9,816 nucleotides of DNA from Acidimicrobiia bacterium (GTDB lineage Bacteria > Actinomycetota > Acidimicrobiia > Acidimicrobiales > Poriferisodalaceae). Positions 7,364 to 9,816 of this stretch are shown here, one piece after another. The translations under genes were made by a program, and so were the position numbers. The stretch lies in assembly GCA_026983855.1 (NCBI GenBank), contig JALSTE010000545.1, positions 1-9,816 of the forward strand, in the 5' to 3' direction. Within the stretch, counting starts at the first letter, position 1, and every line of letters begins with the position of its first letter. The notes beneath the pieces are model-generated. The model was not told the DNA's origin, searched no databases, and was given only the letters and a program-made list of their open reading frames with translations.

Positions 7364-7386
7364 GGGCCGGCCGGGTGGGGCGGCCC
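7364..7386 (+). terminator. Weak hairpin after the glycosyltransferase-DUF5719 pair
   Basis: GGGCCG and CGGCCC are six-base arms around an 11-base GC-rich loop. No T run follows. It may end the two-gene transcript, but GC-rich chance pairing is common here. Confidence 0.25.
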
Positions 7387-7456
7387 TGTGGGATGGGACC
7401 GTGGTGGGCGGCCAGGCGTTCGGTCGCCGGGGCGCCCCTGTGCGGTGGGACCGTGG
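7379..7456. repeat. Imperfect direct repeat pair, 52-bp spacing
   Basis: GGCGGCCCTGTGGGATGGGA at 7379-7398 (continuing CCGTGG to 7404) recurs as GGGCGCCCCTGTGCGGTGGG with the same CCGTGG ending at 7456. The copies agree at most positions, with identical CCCTGTG and TGGGACCGTGG parts. Together with the 35-bp repeats, this makes the whole spacer between the DUF5719 and thioredoxin-like genes repetitive. Confidence 0.55.
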
Positions 7457-7536
7457 ACATGACATGGCCCCGGTGATCGGGGCCGTGGATTCCCGGGGAT
7501 GCGGCCCCCGTTGCCGTAGGGATCGGCCTCCGTGGG

Positions 7537-7992
7537 ATGATCTGGAACGTGGAACGTCTCATCATCGCCCTCATACTCGTGGCGATCGCCGCCGTCGCCG
7601 CCTACGTCCTCAACCGCAGGCGGCCCGACCCCCCCACCCAGGGCCGGAGGGGATCCATACCCGAGCAGCTCGATCGGGACGACTTCGGTGTGGTCGACGC
7701 CCCGTGGTTGCTGGTCGTCTTCACCGCCCCGGACTGCGACGCCTGCGACGAGATGAGAACCAAGGTGGCCACCGTGGAGGGCACTGATGTGGCCGTGAGG
7801 ATCGTGGACCGGGGGGAGAGCCCGACCCTGCACGAGAGATACGGAATCGACACCGTGCCGACCACCGTGGTCGTGGACGCGAGCGGCGTCACCCGTCTGG
7901 GCATCCTGGGTCCCCCGGCGACGGGAGAACTCTGGGACGCCCTGGCGGCCCTGGTGGAGGAGGGAAGCGCCACGGCCGGTTCCGCCGACTGA
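7537..7992 (+). CDS. Membrane-anchored thioredoxin-like protein, 151 aa
   Basis: Residues 8-25 (LIIALILVAIAAVAAYVL) form a single membrane helix, followed by NRRR and a Pro/Gly/Arg linker. A thioredoxin fold follows from about 50: DAPWLLVVFTAPDCDACDEM with the CxxC pair Cys67-Cys70 (CDAC), then YGIDTVPTTVVVD with the cis-Pro before Thr that faces the active site in thioredoxins, and a closing helix. This suggests a thiol-disulfide oxidoreductase tied to the membrane; the partner is unknown. The basic RRR after the helix suggests by the positive-inside rule that the catalytic domain is cytoplasmic, though a small anchored thioredoxin is more often external. The ATG at 7537 is chosen; the GTG at 7549 is a close alternative, and neither has a strong ribosome-binding site. 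It stands alone between two non-coding stretches. Confidence 0.82.
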   Translation: MIWNVERLIIALILVAIAAVAAYVLNRRRPDPPTQGRRGSIPEQLDRDDFGVVDAPWLLVVFTAPDCDACDEMRTKVATVEGTDVAVRIVDRGESPTLHERYGIDTVPTTVVVDASGVTRLGILGPPATGELWDALAALVEEGSATAGSAD

Positions 7993-8005
7993 GCCCCGGG
8001 GCTCA
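7990..8005 (+). terminator. Palindromic terminator-like hairpin overlapping the stop codon
   Basis: TGAGCCCCGGGGCTCA is a perfect 16-base palindrome whose first three bases are the stop codon of the thioredoxin-like gene. It would fold as a six-base stem with a CCGG loop. No T run follows. A second small palindrome, CGGGTTACCCG, lies at 8006-8016. Confidence 0.5.
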
Positions 8006-8138
8006 CGGGTTACCCGGTCGACTGAGGCGACGCGGGGGACCTCGGCCTTCTGTGATGACGTTGGGCCCGCCCGTCGCCGACGACCGTTGTGATCCCGCAT
8101 GACTGGTCTGCCCAGCGTTTCCTCGCCACCCAGGATTC

Positions 8139-8283
8139 AAGTCCACCCGCGAAGCGCATCATTGGCGGCTGACCCGGCGAGCCACGGACTTCGCTTGATG
8201 GATGGCCTCATCCGTCCGATACTCTTGGGGTATTCCCCCAGTCGCTTCGGTGGCTGGGTGCGGGGCCCGCTTCGGCGGGCCCC
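8139..8283 (+). ncRNA. Candidate structured RNA ending in UUCG-loop hairpins
   Basis: Read on the plus strand the segment contains, in order: AAGTCC (8139-8144) pairing with GGACTT (8186-8191); an eight-pair hairpin, GATGGATG, loop GCCT, CATCCGTC (8197-8216, one G-T pair); GGGG, TATT, CCCC (8227-8238); CCCAGTCGC, TTCG, GTGGCTGGG (8237-8258, nine pairs, two G-T); and GGGGCCCGC, TTCG, GCGGGCCCC (8262-8283, nine pairs). The loops read cUUCGg, the extra-stable form, only on the plus strand, and the G-T pairs also suit RNA from this strand. The 8227-8238 and 8237-8258 hairpins share two bases, so they may be alternatives. The 5' end is undefined and no promoter is clear. Alternatively this is only a two-way termination zone. 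Existence as a transcript is inference. Confidence 0.35.
8262..8283. terminator. Strong GC hairpin terminator, likely bidirectional
   Basis: GGGGCCCGC, TTCG, GCGGGCCCC is a perfect nine-pair stem with a tetraloop. On the minus strand it begins nine bases after the NYN stop codon, the right place to end that transcript. On the plus strand it has the cUUCGg loop and is followed by TGCGGTTCTTC, a weak T-rich tail. Confidence 0.75.
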
Positions 8284-8292
8284 TGCGGTTCT

Positions 8293-8916
8293 TCACCAGG
8301 TGTCCGGTCTGTGGATCATGCCCTGAGCGTCTCGGAGCTGCTGCGGAAGTTGAGTCTGGGGGAGGACGCTACTCCTGAGCTGCTTGAAGAAGGTTCCCCT
8401 GAGGCGCCTGGAGCGGTACTTCGGCTGGTGAGGGTTGATGATGCCGACCTTGACGCCGGCCTCACTACGGGCGATACGAATAGGCTCGGCCAGGTCGGAG
8501 TCGTTGCTCATCACGACGGCAGTGTCGCAACGGCCTTGAAAGGCATCCAGGAGCAGGTAGGTTGCCAGGTTTACGTCGGAGCCTTTCTCCTCGGTCTTGA
8601 GGACCTCGACCGTCCGGGCATCGCCGGGTCTCGGGTTCGCCAGAGGCATTCGTGTGGTTCGGGTGACGTAGTGTCCATAGTGGATTTCTATGAGGGGCAG
8701 CGTCGCGATGGCGCGCAGGTAGGTCTCCTGGCGAACGGCCTGCTGTGGATCGTCGGGTCTTGCGCTTATGCGGGCCGTGAAGTACCGGATCTTCGTGATG
8801 TCGTCTTTGGGCAGCAGCCGTCGGCAGAGCGCCTCTAGATCGAGCCACTTGTAGTTCGTGTTCTTGACCGCGCCATAGTAGAGATTGAACCCATCGATGT
8901 AGACGACTGTCCCCAT
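8293..8916 (-). CDS. NYN-domain (LabA/DUF88-like) putative ribonuclease, 207 aa
   Basis: The start is the ATG at 8916, because the NYN core begins at once (MGTVVYIDGFNLYYG). The longer frame back to 8970 adds 18 residues without features. Key motifs are DGFN at 8-11, KGSDVNLATYLLLDAF at 111-126 (Asp114) and MSNDSDLAEPIRIA at 136-149 (Asp139, Asp141). These are the acidic positions of the PIN-like metal-dependent nuclease fold, so RNA cleavage is the expected activity; the target is unknown. Length matches the family. A TAGTAT box ten bases before the ATG, with no Shine-Dalgarno, suggests a leaderless transcript. Sampled rows have 53-62% G+C against about 70-75% in neighbours, a sign of transfer. 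It lies downstream of ftsH in the same direction with a 210-bp gap, and a strong hairpin follows its stop. NYN genes are often patchily distributed and sometimes linked to defence or RNA decay (family knowledge). Confidence 0.88.
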   Translation of the reverse strand: MGTVVYIDGFNLYYGAVKNTNYKWLDLEALCRRLLPKDDITKIRYFTARISARPDDPQQAVRQETYLRAIATLPLIEIHYGHYVTRTTRMPLANPRPGDARTVEVLKTEEKGSDVNLATYLLLDAFQGRCDTAVVMSNDSDLAEPIRIARSEAGVKVGIINPHQPKYRSRRLRGTFFKQLRSSVLPQTQLPQQLRDAQGMIHRPDTW

Positions 8917-9126
8917 GGCGGTGCCGATACTAGATGGACAGGGTTCCTCGGCTCGGCGTCTGGACGGCACCGATCGTTTTAAACACCGTCTCGCCGGCGG
9001 CGGAACTCAGCTCGGATCACCCGACCCCCTGACCTGCAGATACCGGTGTCCTGGCGGGTAACGGCGGGTGGTCAGAACCGGTCGCGACCCCCGGAACGGA
9101 CCGGCGGGTGAGGGCCCGGCGTGTCG
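8917..9126. other. Spacer between ftsH and the NYN gene
   Basis: The spacer holds the NYN promoter box, an AT-rich patch GTTTTAAACA (8976-8985) that stands out in this GC-rich DNA, three GGCGGGT words near 9053-9109, and an inverted pair CCGGTC/GACCGG (9078-9083 and 9099-9104, loop 15). The last may help end the ftsH transcript, but it is weak. No gene is supported. Confidence 0.5.
8927..8932 (-). promoter_or_regulatory. Candidate -10 box (TAGTAT) of the NYN gene
   Basis: On the minus strand TAGTAT ends ten bases before the ATG at 8916. It fits TANNNT. No ribosome-binding site lies in the ten bases (CGGCACCGCC) between, which favours leaderless transcription. No good -35 box is visible at 16-18 bases upstream. 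Confidence 0.45.
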
Positions 9127-9816
9127 CTACCTGGTCTCGTCCCGGTGGGAGATGGGGTTGGGATCGGGGGTGACCGGCGGGGTGGGGGCCAGGGACGTCA
9201 TCCCGGTGCGCTCCCCCTCGGGTGAGACGCCCTCCCCCCGGCCCTCCCGGGCCGCCCTCTCGGCCAGTTCCCGGACCTCCGACCCGGTGACCGTCTCCCT
9301 CTCCAGGAGGGCGTCGGCCACCATCTCCAGGGCCCGACGGCTCTGACGGAGCAGGCGCCGGGTGCGCTCCTCCTGGGCCCGGAGGATTCTCTCGACCTCC
9401 TCGTCGATGACCCGGGCCGTCTCGTCGCTGTACTCACGGGAGCTGACCAGATCCTCCCCCAGGAAGACCTGGTTGTTCGCCCCCCAGGCCATGGGACCCA
9501 GGCGGGAGCTCATTCCCCATTCGCGGACCATCTTGCGGGCCAGTTCGGTGGCCACCATGAGGTCGTTGGCGGCACCGGTGGAGGTGACCCCGAAGATCAG
9601 CTCCTCGGCCATTCGACCGCCCATCAGCACCGCCAGGCGGTCATCGATGTAGTGGCGGTTGTAGCTGTGCTTCTCCTCGGGGAGCTGCTGGGTGACACCC
9701 AGGGCCTGCCCGGTGGGAAGGATGGTGACCTTGTGCACGGGGTCGGCGTGGGGTAGCAGGGTGGCCATGAGGGCGTGGCCTCCCTCGTGGTAGGCGGTGA
9801 TCCGTTTCTCGTGGTC
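9127..9816 (-). CDS. ftsH: ATP-dependent zinc metalloprotease FtsH, C-terminal part (start outside window)
   Basis: The frame is open to the window edge, so only the last 229 residues are present, all of the M41 peptidase region. The first residues are DHEKRITAYHEGGHALMATL, carrying the zinc motif HExxH as HEGGH (the usual form is HEAGH). PVHKVTILPTGQALGVTQQLPEE follows, then DRLAVLMGGRMAEELIFG, and TSTGAANDLMVATELARKMV, whose Asp in NDL is the third zinc ligand. FtsH is a membrane-bound AAA+ protease that degrades misassembled membrane proteins and some regulators; the membrane and AAA+ parts lie beyond the edge. The helical end (EEVERILRAQEERTRRLL) and a Pro-rich tail are normal. The gene is transcribed toward the NYN gene. 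Confidence 0.97.
   Translation of the reverse strand, partial: DHEKRITAYHEGGHALMATLLPHADPVHKVTILPTGQALGVTQQLPEEKHSYNRHYIDDRLAVLMGGRMAEELIFGVTSTGAANDLMVATELARKMVREWGMSSRLGPMAWGANNQVFLGEDLVSSREYSDETARVIDEEVERILRAQEERTRRLLRQSRRALEMVADALLERETVTGSEVRELAERAAREGRGEGVSPEGERTGMTSLAPTPPVTPDPNPISHRDETR

Larger units (their letters stand above)
7242..7536. other. Repeat-rich intergenic region before the thioredoxin-like gene
   Basis: No gene is supported here. The stretch holds the 35-bp tandem repeats (to 7357), a weak hairpin, the 52-bp spaced repeat pair, and about 80 bases (7457-7536) that should contain the promoter of the downstream gene. I see no clear promoter boxes in that last part. Confidence 0.6.
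7993..8292. other. Non-coding, strongly structured intergenic region
   Basis: No open frame here looks like a protein: the only sizeable plus frame (8099-8326) has no recognisable features and runs through perfect hairpins. The left part (8006-8100) is GC-rich without clear signals. The right part contains AAGTCC/GGACTT arms (8139-8144 and 8186-8191) and then four closely packed hairpins from 8197 to 8283. I tested tRNA, tmRNA, RNase P and small SRP RNA landmarks by eye on both strands and found none. Confidence 0.6.

Noticed and set aside
8080..8160. Possible tRNA, because GGATTCAAGTCC resembles a T-arm
   Set aside because: The position closing the T-loop is A-C instead of G-C, and no D-arm, anticodon arm or acceptor stem can be built around it on either strand.
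8040..8290. RNase P RNA, tmRNA or SRP RNA
   Set aside because: Only fragments such as GAGGAAA or GACCAG on the minus strand resemble RNase P. The P4 landmark, the tmRNA ends and the SRP core are missing, and the space before the thioredoxin-like gene is too short for RNase P.
8099..8326. 75-residue open frame on the plus strand
   Set aside because: It runs through four hairpins and into the opposite strand of the NYN gene, has no recognisable motif or ribosome-binding site, and is better explained as non-coding.
8917..8970. Upstream start for the NYN protein at 8970
   Set aside because: The extra 18 residues (MPSRRRAEEPCPSSIGTA) lie over the TAGTAT box and precede the conserved core, which begins at the ATG at 8916.
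9053..9104. T-box-like string near GGGTGGTCAGAACCGG
   Set aside because: The T-box core GGTGGTACCGCG is not matched, and there is no aminoacyl-tRNA-related gene downstream on the plus strand.

Overview
The window is very GC-rich (sample rows count to about 70-75% G+C in most genes). It looks like a chromosomal segment of an actinobacterium, most probably class Acidimicrobiia. The clues are a SpoIID/LytB protein followed by GYWLVASDGGIFAFGDA-type repeats, a secreted DUF5719-family protein with a Thr/Pro linker of the TTTTTVPPTTT kind, TTG/GTG starts, and TANNNT boxes placed directly before start codons. The assignment rests on protein style, not on a marker-gene comparison.

Layout from left to right. 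(1) At 2-1657 (+) lies the 3' part of a SpoIID/LytB cell-wall protein, ending in six 42-residue repeats whose DNA period is exactly 126 bp. (2) At 1658-1789 is a short convergent spacer with a duplicated element. At 1790-2146 (-) is a small uncharacterised helical protein with an AGGAG box and a TTG start. (3) After a 284-bp divergent spacer come 2431-5586 (+), a large membrane family-2 glycosyltransferase, and 5583-7241 (+), a DUF5719-family secreted protein. They overlap in ATGA and are probably translationally coupled. (4) At 7242-7536 is a repeat-rich spacer that opens with a 35-bp tandem repeat whose first copy contains the DUF5719 stop codon. (5) At 7537-7992 (+) is a membrane-anchored thioredoxin-like protein with CDAC, closed by a palindrome that contains its stop codon. 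(6) At 7993-8292 is a non-coding stretch whose right half is a chain of hairpins, two of them with the very stable cUUCGg loop. This is the best candidate for an undescribed element. (7) At 8293-8916 (-) is a NYN-domain (PIN-like) putative ribonuclease of clearly lower GC (53-62% in sampled rows), probably acquired. (8) At 9127-9816 (-) is the C-terminal part of the FtsH protease, with HEGGH, cut by the window edge.

Working together: the SpoIID protein, the glycosyltransferase and the DUF5719 protein all point to the cell envelope (peptidoglycan turnover and synthesis or export of a surface glycan). The thioredoxin-like protein and FtsH are housekeeping redox and quality-control functions. 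The NYN gene and the adjoining hairpin region look like a small insert between them. I found no complete mobile element, CRISPR array, rRNA or tRNA. The main unexplained signals are the hairpin chain and the intergenic repeats.
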